NCBI GenBank assembly: GCA_038206765.1
Contig: JBBRAM010000004.1
Span: 62,001 to 126,000 of the forward strand
DNA from: UKL13-2 sp038206765
GTDB taxonomy: Bacteria > Pseudomonadota > Gammaproteobacteria > Burkholderiales > Usitatibacteraceae
Length of the DNA stretch: 64,000 nt
Direction of reading: 5' to 3'
Both the position numbers and the translations under genes were made by a program. Below are positions 53,035 through 61,437 of this stretch, piece after piece (positions within the stretch are counted from its first letter, which is position 1; each line of letters begins with the position of its first letter). The notes under the pieces were generated by a model, which worked only from the letters and a program-made list of their open reading frames with translations, was not told the origin of the DNA and ran no database searches.

Positions 53035-53253
53035 CTAGGTAGGCCATCGATGCTTGTGGGGGATATATGAGAGCCTCGAGTCCCAGGGAATATCTTCGGC
53101 AGTTTTGGCCGGTATAGTAAGCTCCAGCAAATCTTCATCTGCCTTTGCGCTACCTGAAGCGGGTGCTTCGTCGGTCTTGCCGTGCGCTTCTCTAGAAAAA
53201 CCCGCTTGTATGCTGCTCGGAAAAGGGTACGGGGGCAATGGCATTGTTGACAT
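53035..53253 (-). CDS. Small HRW-family protein 2 (unrecognised family)
   Basis: 72 residues from ATG 53253, with AGGCGA upstream. The -10 of P16 ends exactly 25 bp before the start, as in HRW protein 1. No signal peptide or membrane helix. N-terminus MSTMPLPPYPFPSS; the middle is Ser/Ala/Asp-rich; the C-terminal 31 residues (LLELTIPAKT, then PWDSRLSYIPHKHRWPT) match HRW protein 1 closely. Monocistronic with its own terminator, so the family does not need a STAND gene next to it. Function unknown. Confidence 0.75.
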   Translation of the reverse strand: MSTMPLPPYPFPSSIQAGFSREAHGKTDEAPASGSAKADEDLLELTIPAKTAEDIPWDSRLSYIPHKHRWPT

Positions 53254-53277
53254 GGTATTTTCGCCTGCAAAACATTG

Positions 53278-53305
53278 AGTCGTAGCCACGATTGAGCAAG
53301 TTCAA
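53278..53305 (-). promoter_or_regulatory. ECF-type promoter motif P16 (HRW protein 2)
   Basis: TTGAACT-N16-CGACTCA on the minus strand, 11 of 12 core positions, with the same 25-bp distance to the ATG as P6. Confidence 0.75.
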
Positions 53306-53378
53306 CAATTCTAAAAATAGATCGAATGTAATGTTTTCTTGTGCTTCTATTTGTTTTGCCACGGCCCGTAACAAAAGT

Positions 53379-53411
53379 AAAAAAACCCACCAACGCTTTC
53401 GCGCTGGTGGG
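53379..53411 (-). terminator. Rho-independent terminator, minus strand
   Basis: On the minus strand CCCACCAGCGC / GCGTTGGTGGG (GAAA loop, one mismatch) is followed by seven T. No gene is recognised directly upstream; the tRNA gene is the nearest. Confidence 0.75.
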
Positions 53412-53806
53412 CCAGCTCACTGCTAGGGGATGCAGGCGTGTTTTCAGGGGATCGAAATCAAGCCTGCGGTGGTGAGTCGTTGCGTACCTGAAATAGGTTC
53501 AAACGAATTTTCTTTAGGTCGGTAGATTGATTTCAGTTAGTGCAATTGGGTTGTTGTTTCAACCGCTGGTTGCCGGGGTCTGGAATCTTCATGACGGTGG
53601 GCCGATTTACGCACTCGGGCGACTTGCGGTCAGTGGAGATTGTCCGCAATACGGGCACCTATCAACGGCGCATTTGGTCGGTTACGTGGATCGATTGTCC
53701 AACGTATAGCTAGTCGGGACGGGAATTCACGACGATTCCACTACACGCTATAGCTACAATCCCACAAACAAAAATGGCCTACATTTCTGTAAGCCATTGA
53801 ATTTGT
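53412..53806. other. Intergenic region between terminator and tRNA-Arg
   Basis: About 395 bp with no supported gene. A minus-strand transcript from the tRNA or an unseen small RNA may end at 53379. A plus-strand stretch with AGCCTGCGG recalls the end of 6S RNA, but the rest does not fit. Confidence 0.4.
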
Positions 53807-53883
53807 TGGTGCGCCCAGCAGGATTCGAACCCACGACCCCTTGGTTCGTAGCCAAGTACTCTATCCATCTGAGCTATGGGCGC
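53807..53883 (-). tRNA. tRNA-Arg (anticodon ACG)
   Basis: 77 nt including an encoded CCA. Acceptor stem GCGCCCA/TGGGCGC, D-loop, anticodon arm CTTGG-CTACGAA-CCAAG with anticodon ACG, and a T-arm with TTCGAAT are all present and pair correctly. Confidence 0.97.
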
Positions 53884-54073
53884 ATCTAGCCAATGATTAT
53901 AGCAATTTGGAGGCAGATTGCCAACCAAGTTCACATAATTTTCATCTTTAGCTGCATTTTTGACGAATGCAGACGGACGGGTGCTTTTGAAGTGAGTCTT
54001 GTCATACCGTGGGCAACTAAAATTCGCGACGAAAATTGCCAAAGAATTTTGCCCAAGGACGTTGCCAAAGAAA

Positions 54074-54101
54074 ATCCCCAAAGAGGTTAATCTTTGGGGA
54101 T
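54074..54101 (-). terminator. Terminator of the TonB receptor gene
   Basis: On the minus strand an 11-bp stem ATCCCCAAAGA / TCTTTGGGGAT with a 6-nt loop is followed by TTTTCTTT. Confidence 0.75.
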
Positions 54102-54195
54102 GATTTCATAACGTGGCGAGGCCCAGTATTTTATTAGAGGCGCTACTCGGAGATTGCCTCGCCTATTTTTAGTGTCTTATCTCAATGCAACGATA

Positions 54196-56931
54196 CTATT
54201 TAAACGAATACGAAACGCTGCCAAAATATAAACGGCCACGCGGATCGGTGTAGTTCGGGTCGTAACTGGCCAAGAAGCTGTAAATCTGGTTCGAGGTCGG
54301 TGGGTTGCGATCCAACACGTTTTTAATACCAACGCGGAACTTCAGTGCTTTAATTGGTGCATAGCTACCGGTCAGATCATATAGCTCGTAGCTGCCGACA
54401 CGACGAGGCTGGCCGTTCGGAAACGGATTCTGATCGGTATGTCCCAAATAAAACGTTTGCGATAGCGTTGCGCTCCATGCACCAATGTCGTACAAGAAAG
54501 CAGCCGTGTGACGCCAGCGCTGGACCACTTGATCGTTGGCAAATCTCCCCACGCCATCAACAAACGCGGCACCAGGACCTGCTTGTGTTTTGTAATCAAT
54601 GACGTACGTGCCGGTAAAGTTGATACCGAATTTTCCGTATGGCGTTTTTGGCAAACGAACATCAAAACCAAGGTCCAATCCCGTCGTTTTCAGACCGCCC
54701 AAGTTGCGCAGACGTGAATCGATTTGGGTAATGAAGCCCGGAATGCCCGGTAGCGTTGGGTCAACTGCAGCGCGGGTGATGTATTGTGCGTATGCAACCG
54801 GATCGGCAAAATAAATGCCCTCTGGCGAGGCAATGACATCTGTCTTTTCAATCCGCCAATAATCCAGTGAAACCGATAATTCTTTCATCGGTTCAAATAC
54901 CGTACCCATTGAGAATTGTTTAGATTTCTCGGGTTTTAAGTCAGCAGTGCCACCGCGCAACTTGGCCGGCTGAATCCCGCAATAATCGGGATTCGTTGTG
55001 TTGTTAATGGAGCCAACACGGATACAGCCGAGCGGATCGTTATAAATACCGTTGGTTTGGCCAACGACGGTGGGTGAATATAAATCTGGCAACGATGGTG
55101 CACGGAAGCCGGTGCCGTACGAGCCCCGCAAAACAAGCTCCTTGACTGGATTCCAGCGCAGGCCAAGTTTTGGATTGGTTGTAGAACCGACATCATTGTA
55201 TTTGTCAAAGCGAATGGCTAATTGCGCTTCGAAGTTTTTGGTAATAGGCAGATTTAATTCGCCAAATACAGCGGTCACATTGCGGCTTCCGGAGAATGGC
55301 GTGGCGCTACCATCGCCGCGAATTTCACCGGCCGCAAGCAATGCTGAGGGTTTGAAATCGAGTTTTTCTTTGCGTGCTTCCAGGCCCAGCGCCAGGGCCG
55401 CATCGCCGCCGTCCATCGCAAAAATTGTCCGCGAGCCCTTAAGATCAAAAGTCGTGGTCGTGCCTTTTGAATCGCGTGCATCATCTTTGATTTTAGTAGC
55501 GCTTAATGCTGCTAAACCCGCTGCGTCAGTAGGGCCGAAGGGATTAAGGTTGCCTGTCAGAAACAAAGCGTTGAATGGTGTGGTGGCGACATAGCCATCC
55601 ACGTACGCGTCCGTTACTTTATTGGTGGCGTAGTTGAATGCCGAATCATAATCCCAACCCGCCGCAACGCCTTTGATGCCAAGAATTAGACGGTCTGCTG
55701 TCGCCTCAACATCATTAGTTCGACCTCCAGCTTCGCTCAAACGATAATTCAACCGCAACGGACCGCTCGTACCGGCCAAGGCAGCCGTGGCGGTGGGGTA
55801 ATAGCGTCCATTGGCCGGATAGTTAAGATTGCTGATAGTTAGCGGGCTAATGCGATATTGCGTTTTAGTTTCGCCGTGTAGATATTCGGCAAACAAAGTA
55901 GTGTCAGCATCAACAGCGAACTGGCCGCGCGTCAAAAATGAGGTGCGTTTGGAAGCTGGAAAAATTTCTGTGTCTTGCATGTAGTTGTACAAACAGGCTT
56001 TGGAGCCGACAAAACTGCCCGGCGCGTAAATAGTCGCAGGCGGGTTGCAGTTCGGTGCGGAAGGGTTGTAGCGGGAGCCAGTCGCAGAACCGCTCGCACG
56101 CGTACGGCGGAAGTTGGCAGGGTAAGTATTGGAACTACCCACATCCAAATTGATATCGGGTTGAAATACCGAGCCGATCCAATTGCGCTGAGTGGAACGG
56201 AGCGTCTTAGTATCTTGATAATCCAATACACCAAAGATATTGAAGCGATCTTTGTTTAAATCGCCAATACCAGCCGAAACCGTAAAAATATTTTTTCCGG
56301 CACCGCCATGCTGGGTGTCGGCAACATAAGCCGATAAATCCACGCCGCTGTAATTGTTGCGGGTAATAAAGTTAATCACGCCGCCAATCGCATCGGTGCC
56401 ATAAATTGCTGACGCGCCATCCTTTAGGACTTCGACGCGTTCAATTGCGGCGGATGGAATGGCGTTCAAATCAACCCCGCTGTTGCCACCGGGTGAGGCG
56501 AAATTCGCCATCCGGCGACCGTTGAGCAAAATCAAAGTGGACGAAACACCAATGCCGCGCAGGTTTGCCCCGTTAAAACCACGTTGGCCAGGAATATCGC
56601 TAAAGCTTGCGCCATCGGTCAATGCTGCAGAGCTGGCAGAAATTTTGGTGAGAATTTCGGCCGCGGTTGTCGAGCCACCGCGTTCGATGTCTTCGCGGGT
56701 AATCACTTGCACCGGCAACGCGGCTTCGCCCTCTATACGCTTGATTGACGAACCGGTAACTTCGATTTTTTCCACCTTTACGGGTGATGCGGTAGGCGCT
56801 GCCGGTGTCGATTGTTGTGCCCATGCAGCAGTTGCGAACACGCTTGAAGCCGTTGCCAATGCAATTGCCACAGCGTGGGCGGAGGCCGATAAGGTTGGTG
56901 CAATAAGTGAATGTCGCTTGGATGGTTTCAT
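54196..56931 (-). CDS. TonB-dependent outer-membrane receptor, likely for cyanophycin products
   Basis: 911 residues from ATG 56931 (AGGGAG upstream). Signal peptide ends near AWA-QQ (about 39). A TonB-box-like KVEKIEVTGSSIKR is followed by a plug domain (about 60-190: PVQVITREDIERGG, LNGRRMANF, IERVEVLKDGASAIYGTDAIGGVINFITR) and a 22-strand barrel ending FGSVSYSFK. It has no N-terminal STN domain, so it does not signal to a FecR/ECF pair. It diverges from the cyanophycinase gene, and the ArgR-like operator lies between them. Uptake of cyanophycin dipeptides or oligopeptides is my inference; the ligand cannot be read from sequence. Confidence 0.85.
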   Translation of the reverse strand: MKPSKRHSLIAPTLSASAHAVAIALATASSVFATAAWAQQSTPAAPTASPVKVEKIEVTGSSIKRIEGEAALPVQVITREDIERGGSTTAAEILTKISASSAALTDGASFSDIPGQRGFNGANLRGIGVSSTLILLNGRRMANFASPGGNSGVDLNAIPSAAIERVEVLKDGASAIYGTDAIGGVINFITRNNYSGVDLSAYVADTQHGGAGKNIFTVSAGIGDLNKDRFNIFGVLDYQDTKTLRSTQRNWIGSVFQPDINLDVGSSNTYPANFRRTRASGSATGSRYNPSAPNCNPPATIYAPGSFVGSKACLYNYMQDTEIFPASKRTSFLTRGQFAVDADTTLFAEYLHGETKTQYRISPLTISNLNYPANGRYYPTATAALAGTSGPLRLNYRLSEAGGRTNDVEATADRLILGIKGVAAGWDYDSAFNYATNKVTDAYVDGYVATTPFNALFLTGNLNPFGPTDAAGLAALSATKIKDDARDSKGTTTTFDLKGSRTIFAMDGGDAALALGLEARKEKLDFKPSALLAAGEIRGDGSATPFSGSRNVTAVFGELNLPITKNFEAQLAIRFDKYNDVGSTTNPKLGLRWNPVKELVLRGSYGTGFRAPSLPDLYSPTVVGQTNGIYNDPLGCIRVGSINNTTNPDYCGIQPAKLRGGTADLKPEKSKQFSMGTVFEPMKELSVSLDYWRIEKTDVIASPEGIYFADPVAYAQYITRAAVDPTLPGIPGFITQIDSRLRNLGGLKTTGLDLGFDVRLPKTPYGKFGINFTGTYVIDYKTQAGPGAAFVDGVGRFANDQVVQRWRHTAAFLYDIGAWSATLSQTFYLGHTDQNPFPNGQPRRVGSYELYDLTGSYAPIKALKFRVGIKNVLDRNPPTSNQIYSFLASYDPNYTDPRGRLYFGSVSYSFK

Positions 56932-57204
56932 GCTGGATAAACTCCCTAAATGTTGAAAATTGTAAAAGTTCAAATAGCGCGGGTGCAAGTTCTGACAGTG
57001 TTCAAATTACGTTGAAAATGCCCATTAAACAATTCCGAAAGTGGTTATGTGCTTAGCGGTTTTTTTAAATGAAAAACGATATAACTTCCATCATATTGCT
57101 AACCAAAACAGCTGAAAAATCTGGTGCCGAGCGTTTTGTGGCGGTTTGATGACGAAAGCAGTGTAAGCGCGATGTGTCAGAAACAATACGGTCAAAACCA
57201 GATC

Positions 57205-57246
57205 AGTCGCAAAAGCACAAGTTGTAGTCGCAAAGCTGAAAGCGGA
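57205..57246 (+). promoter_or_regulatory. ArgR-type (AraC/GlxA family) operator, direct repeats
   Basis: Two direct repeats AGTCGC-N8-AA separated by 5 bp: AGTCGC at 57205 and 57226, AA at 57219-57220 and 57240-57241. From memory the Pseudomonas aeruginosa ArgR half-site is TGTCGC-N8-AA-N5 in direct repeat, so both copies match except for T to A at the first base. It lies in the TonB receptor/cyanophycinase intergenic region, 290 bp before the cyanophycinase ATG. The regulator would be the argR-like gene at 63410. Confidence 0.7.
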
Positions 57247-57537
57247 CTGTTGTATTTTAATAATACGTTGTTAAATCAATAAGTTAAAAGAATAGTTGGT
57301 GACCAAAGCCATTTTTGAAGAACCCGGATTATCAGAATGCGACAGGTTGTTATGTTTTCATTACAGGCGGTGCGCGAAGCGCTCGCTCCTGTGTCACTAT
57401 CGCTGCCGACGCGTGAAGATGCGGGAAACAATATTGGGTTTGCCCGCTGTTTTTACCGTTCCAAGCAAGTCAGCTTTGATGCGAAAGCATCAAAATTGAA
57501 AATTGAGAAGTAAGAATCGAAAAATGAAAATTAAGAA

Positions 57538-58935
57538 ATGAACATCGTCATTTACCGCTTAATCAGCGTCAGCCGACAGGCCGCACTTGCGTGTGCCATG
57601 TTGGTGCAGGCCACGACGCTCGCGTTGCTGATGTTGCTAGCGGTTCCGGCTATTGCGGCTGCCAGTTTTGCTGCGCCGGTGGTCAAGTTGTCACAGGGCA
57701 TTGCGATTCCTATCGGCGGCGCATTGAAATACGATAACGACGCTGTCTGGAAACGTATCGTTGATCTTGCCGGCGGCCGCGGTGCTCGCTTTGTGGTGCT
57801 CGCCACGGCGTCCGATGATCCTGAAAAATCGGCTGAGCTGATTATCGGTGCGTTGACCAAACACGGCGCGGTCGCCGAGCATATTCCAGTGTCAGCCGCC
57901 ATCAAGGGAATCGATGTTCGTCAAGCGGTGCGTGATCCCGTGCTCGTTGCAAAGGTGCTCGCCAGTCGCGGGGTCTATTTTGCCGGCGGTGCGCAAGAAC
58001 GGATTACCGATGCGCTCTATCAAAAAGACGGTGCAGCCACGCCAATGCTCGCTGCGATTTGGGATGTGTTCAACAAAGGCGGTGTGGTCGCAGGCTCCAG
58101 CGCGGGAGCGGCGATCATGAGCGCCACCATGTTTCGCGATCCGCCGGAGGTGATGGACATTTTGAGGGCAGGGCAAGCCGGATTGAAAGCTGGGCGTGAT
58201 TTTGACCGCGGTTTGGGATTCGTCGGTACGGGTGTCTTTGTTGATCAACATTTTTTAAAACGCGGGCGTATCGGCCGCATGTTGCCGTTGATGGTGCAAA
58301 CCGGTTACAAATTGGGTGTTGGTGTTGAAGAAAACACGGCAGCTATTTTTCAGGGCGATGAGCTTGAAGTGATTGATGCAAAAGGCTCAAAAGGCGCTCT
58401 GGTAGCGGATCTTGGGGCGGCGAGCGTTGATGCGAGCATGCCGGAATTCAATATTCACAACGTAAAATTGACGTATCTGGACCGTGGTGATCGTTACAAC
58501 CTTAAAACGAAAATAGTGACGCCTTCAGCACAAAAACTCCTTGGCAAGAAGCTTGAGCCGTTTGCGGGCGGGGATAAATTCAAGCCGTATTTCAAAGGGG
58601 CTATTTTTTCACTGTCGATACTGGCGGATGGCGTGATTACCAATACCATGGGGCAATTGATCGATAGCGACCAGTCGTCGGCGGTTGGCTTGGCGTTTGC
58701 GGCTTCCCGGGCCGACACTACGACGGAAACTGCCCAAAAACATAGGCAGCAGCTCGGCTTTGAGTTTACATTACGTAAAGGCGTGGATAGTGTTGGCTAT
58801 TTCAGCAGCGCGCACGGCGGTGAAGACTATACCGTCGTCAATCTCTACCTTGATGTCAGCCCAGTGATGATGGCCGTTCCGCTTTACGTACCGCTGCTGC
58901 AACCCCAGGATAAGCGGTTGCAACAGCGGCAGTAA
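57538..58935 (+). CDS. cphE: Extracellular cyanophycinase (peptidase S51 family, CphE-type)
   Basis: 465 residues, longer than the cytoplasmic CphB (about 270), as expected for CphE enzymes. A hydrophobic signal segment (about 15-45) leads to a mature protein starting near AASFAAP. The S51 features are present: IPIGGAL, YFAGGAQERI, and the nucleophile Ser in GSSAGAAIM (about 188); VDQHFLKRGRIGRM contains the family's H..R motif. Cyanophycinase cuts cyanophycin to beta-Asp-Arg dipeptides. A C-terminal extension (about 300-465) is unclassified. Divergent from the TonB receptor and followed by the aot operon, so polymer cutting, uptake and dipeptide cleavage are grouped. The start is uncertain; an in-frame Met lies at 20. 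Confidence 0.88.
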   Translation: MNIVIYRLISVSRQAALACAMLVQATTLALLMLLAVPAIAAASFAAPVVKLSQGIAIPIGGALKYDNDAVWKRIVDLAGGRGARFVVLATASDDPEKSAELIIGALTKHGAVAEHIPVSAAIKGIDVRQAVRDPVLVAKVLASRGVYFAGGAQERITDALYQKDGAATPMLAAIWDVFNKGGVVAGSSAGAAIMSATMFRDPPEVMDILRAGQAGLKAGRDFDRGLGFVGTGVFVDQHFLKRGRIGRMLPLMVQTGYKLGVGVEENTAAIFQGDELEVIDAKGSKGALVADLGAASVDASMPEFNIHNVKLTYLDRGDRYNLKTKIVTPSAQKLLGKKLEPFAGGDKFKPYFKGAIFSLSILADGVITNTMGQLIDSDQSSAVGLAFAASRADTTTETAQKHRQQLGFEFTLRKGVDSVGYFSSAHGGEDYTVVNLYLDVSPVMMAVPLYVPLLQPQDKRLQQRQ

Positions 58936-59009
58936 TTAAAATTTCCAACACGCTGAGCCTATTGACTAATGAACCAATCCTGGATCAATAATTTTTTAGT
59001 GGGGATGTG

Positions 59010-59813
59010 ATGAATAAACTATTAGGCTTACTTTTAACGGTATCGATGAGCTTTGTTGTCAATGCGCAGGTCGATTCTAAAAAACTCCGTATTGGCGTTG
59101 AAGGCGCGTACCCGCCGTTTAGTCAGATGGGTGCAGACGGCAAACTCGTGGGGTTTGATATCGATATTGCCAACGCTATTTGCAAAGAAATGAGAGCGGA
59201 CTGTACATTGGTTACGCAGGATTTCGACGGTATGATCCCCGGGCTATTGGCTAAAAAAATTGATGCCGTCATTGCTTCGATGTCGATAACCGAAGAGCGC
59301 AAACGCTCGGTGGACTTCAGTGAAAAGTACTATCAAACGCCCGGCCGGTTTGTTGCTAAAGCCGACAGTAAATTGGAAGTCACTGCCGAGGGTTTAAAAG
59401 GTAAACGGATCGGTGTGCAGCGTACCTCGATTCATGACCGATTTGCATCGGCAACTTTTCCGAAATCGGAAATTGTTCGATACGGTAAACAAGATGATGT
59501 GTTCCTAGATATGGCAGCAGGTCGTTTGGATGGAGCGGTTGTCGATTCAATTGCCGCCGCACAGGGGTTTTTGAAAACTGCCGGCGGTAAAAGCTATGGA
59601 TTTATTGGCCCCGTGTTTAACGATCCCAAATTTTTTGGTGTCGGTGCGGGTATTGCGGTGCGGAAGGCCGATACCGAATTGCGTGACCAATTGAGCGCCG
59701 CTATTAAGGCGATCCGCGGCAACGGCACGTATAAAAAAATACAAGATAAATATTTTGATTTTGATGTTTACGCTGACACCGGAGCACCCGCGGCATCACC
59801 TAAGAAAAGGTAG
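59010..59813 (+). CDS. aotJ: Periplasmic arginine/ornithine-type substrate-binding protein
   Basis: 267 residues. Signal peptide ends near VNA-QV (about 19). The body is a class II solute-binding protein (SBP_bac_3) with LRIGVEGAYPPFSQ, VGFDIDIANAIC, VTQDFDGMIPGLLAKKIDAVIASMSITEERK and a C-terminal GIAVRKADTELR. Its arrangement with permease, dipeptidase and ATPase genes equals aotJQMOP. In P. aeruginosa the aot system takes up arginine, ornithine and beta-Asp-Arg. It lies 75 bp after the cyanophycinase stop and may share its ArgR-controlled promoter. Confidence 0.88.
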   Translation: MNKLLGLLLTVSMSFVVNAQVDSKKLRIGVEGAYPPFSQMGADGKLVGFDIDIANAICKEMRADCTLVTQDFDGMIPGLLAKKIDAVIASMSITEERKRSVDFSEKYYQTPGRFVAKADSKLEVTAEGLKGKRIGVQRTSIHDRFASATFPKSEIVRYGKQDDVFLDMAAGRLDGAVVDSIAAAQGFLKTAGGKSYGFIGPVFNDPKFFGVGAGIAVRKADTELRDQLSAAIKAIRGNGTYKKIQDKYFDFDVYADTGAPAASPKKR

Positions 59814-59982
59814 GGAGCGTTGTGAGGATTGAAGCTAAACAGGCAGCGTTCGGCTAGCAACAAGCAGTCGTTTCTGGATTCGCTAGGTGAATAACATGTG
59901 ATTAGAAAATGGCATTGTTTTCTGAAAACCTAACTTTACTTGGCGCTGATTATTTCACGCATTTTTATCAATAGGATGCTGC

Positions 59983-60672
59983 ATGCTGCATGGTTTTATG
60001 CCGACTATTCTCAATGGAATGGTCATCACCTTAGCGGTAGGCTTGGCGTCCCTATGCATCGCGTTGGCGTTTGGTCTCGCTGGCGCGAGCGCCAAATTGT
60101 CAAAATCACGAGGTCTCCAACGGCTGGCCGCCGTCTACACCACGCTCATTCGCGGCGTGCCCGATCTCGTTTTGATGCTGCTAATTTTTTACGGCGGTCA
60201 AACGCTGATTAACCATTTAGCGCCAAAACTGGGCTACAACGAACCGATCGATATCAACCCGTTTGTCGCGGGCGTGTTGACGATTGGTTTCATCTTTGGC
60301 GCTTACTTAACCGAGACCTTTCGCGGCGCCATGATGGCGATTCCCGCGGGCCAGCGCGAGGCCGGGATTGCTTATGGCATGTCGAAGCCGCAGGTTTTTT
60401 TGCGTATTACGTTGCCGCAAATGGTTCGTTTTGCGTTACCGAGTTTCCAGAACAATTGGCTAGTAATCGTTAAATCAACTGCGCTGGTGTCGGTTATTGG
60501 TCTTGATGACATGATGTTCCGTGCGGGGCTGGCAGCTGGTGCATCGCGCGAACCATTCGTGTTTTATACCCTTGCCGCTATTTTATATTTGGCCATTACA
60601 ACCGTGTCGATTATTTTGTTGCGCAGCCTAGAAAAGCGTTTCTCTATTGGCGTGAAAATGGCGAAGCTGTGA
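59983..60672 (+). CDS. aotQ: ABC transporter permease (AotQ-like)
   Basis: 229 residues with AGGATG before the ATG. A HisQ/AotQ-type permease with about five membrane helices. It has the EAA-loop for ATPase docking (GQREAGIAYGMSKPQVFLRITLPQ, about 125-148). Its stop overlaps the GTG of aotM. A 169-bp gap precedes it, after aotJ. Confidence 0.9.
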   Translation: MLHGFMPTILNGMVITLAVGLASLCIALAFGLAGASAKLSKSRGLQRLAAVYTTLIRGVPDLVLMLLIFYGGQTLINHLAPKLGYNEPIDINPFVAGVLTIGFIFGAYLTETFRGAMMAIPAGQREAGIAYGMSKPQVFLRITLPQMVRFALPSFQNNWLVIVKSTALVSVIGLDDMMFRAGLAAGASREPFVFYTLAAILYLAITTVSIILLRSLEKRFSIGVKMAKL

Positions 60673-61355
60673 ACGTTGATGCCATTATTGAAAGCATGCC
60701 GCTATATTTTAACGGCGTCTTAACGACCATAAAACTACTGGCGACGGCGCTGCTCGTCGGCTTGGTTTTTGCGTTGCCGCTTGGCATACTGCGTGCTTCA
60801 TCAAATCAGTGGATTGCGCGTCCCGTTTGGTGCTTTACGTATGTGATTCGCGGCACACCGATGCTAGTGCAGCTATTTCTCGTCTATTACGGCTTGGCGC
60901 AGTTTGAGTGGATGCGCGAAAGTGCATTGTGGCCGTGGTTTCGGTCTGCATGGTTTTGCGCAGCGTCGGCATTTGCTATCAATACCTGTGCTTACACCAC
61001 GGAAATGTTGGCAGGCTCAATTAAGGCTACCAATGCCGGCGAGCTGGAGGCCGCCCGCAGCATGGGAATGTCACGCGCGACGGTGCTGCGGCGAATATTG
61101 TTGCCGTCTGCGCTACGTCGTGCACTACCCTCATATAGCAATGAGGCGATCATGATGCTACACGGGACTTCGTTAGCCAGCATTGTCACTCTGATGGATT
61201 TGACAGGCGCAGCACGGGAAATGAATTCGCGTTTTTATTTGCCGTTTGAAGCCTTTTTAACGGCGGGCGTTTTTTATTTGGCGCTGACGTTTGTGTTGGT
61301 TGGCGCATTTCATATCGCCGAAAAGCGCTTTTTGAGTCATTTAAAAGCGCGGTAA
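60669..61355 (+). CDS. aotM: ABC transporter permease (AotM-like)
   Basis: 228 residues from GTG 60669, overlapping the aotQ stop (GTGA), so the pair is translationally coupled. HisM/AotM-type permease with about five membrane helices, the EAA loop at about 125-145 (GELEAARSMGMSRATVLRRI) and the RGTPMLVQLFLVYYG segment after the first periplasmic turn. It pairs with aotQ to form the membrane channel of the transporter. Confidence 0.9.
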   Translation: MNVDAIIESMPLYFNGVLTTIKLLATALLVGLVFALPLGILRASSNQWIARPVWCFTYVIRGTPMLVQLFLVYYGLAQFEWMRESALWPWFRSAWFCAASAFAINTCAYTTEMLAGSIKATNAGELEAARSMGMSRATVLRRILLPSALRRALPSYSNEAIMMLHGTSLASIVTLMDLTGAAREMNSRFYLPFEAFLTAGVFYLALTFVLVGAFHIAEKRFLSHLKAR

Positions 61356-61437
61356 CACCGCCGCGACAACAATTTTCTGCAAGCGACCCATCACTACCGC
61401 CTGTGCCAACTCACAGCAAAACCAACTGATTAATTTT

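Noticed and set aside
53401..53500. Stretch resembling parts of 6S RNA (GGGCCAG ... AGCCTGCGG)
   Set aside because: The two matching parts are about 50 nt apart, whereas in 6S RNA they are about 140 apart, and no central bubble with flanking stems is seen.
54196..56931. TonB receptor as a FecA-type signalling receptor for the ECF system
   Set aside because: No N-terminal STN signalling domain is visible and the ECF genes are 37 kb or more away.
57320..57344. GAACC-N15-CGACA near the cyanophycinase gene, resembling the ECF motif
   Set aside because: The spacer is 15, not 16, the first two bases are AA instead of TT, and the -10 ends in A instead of T. The other sixteen sites never vary in spacing.
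57296..57499. 67-codon + strand frame before cphE
   Set aside because: No ribosome site, Arg/Cys-rich, not protein-like; lies in the regulatory region.
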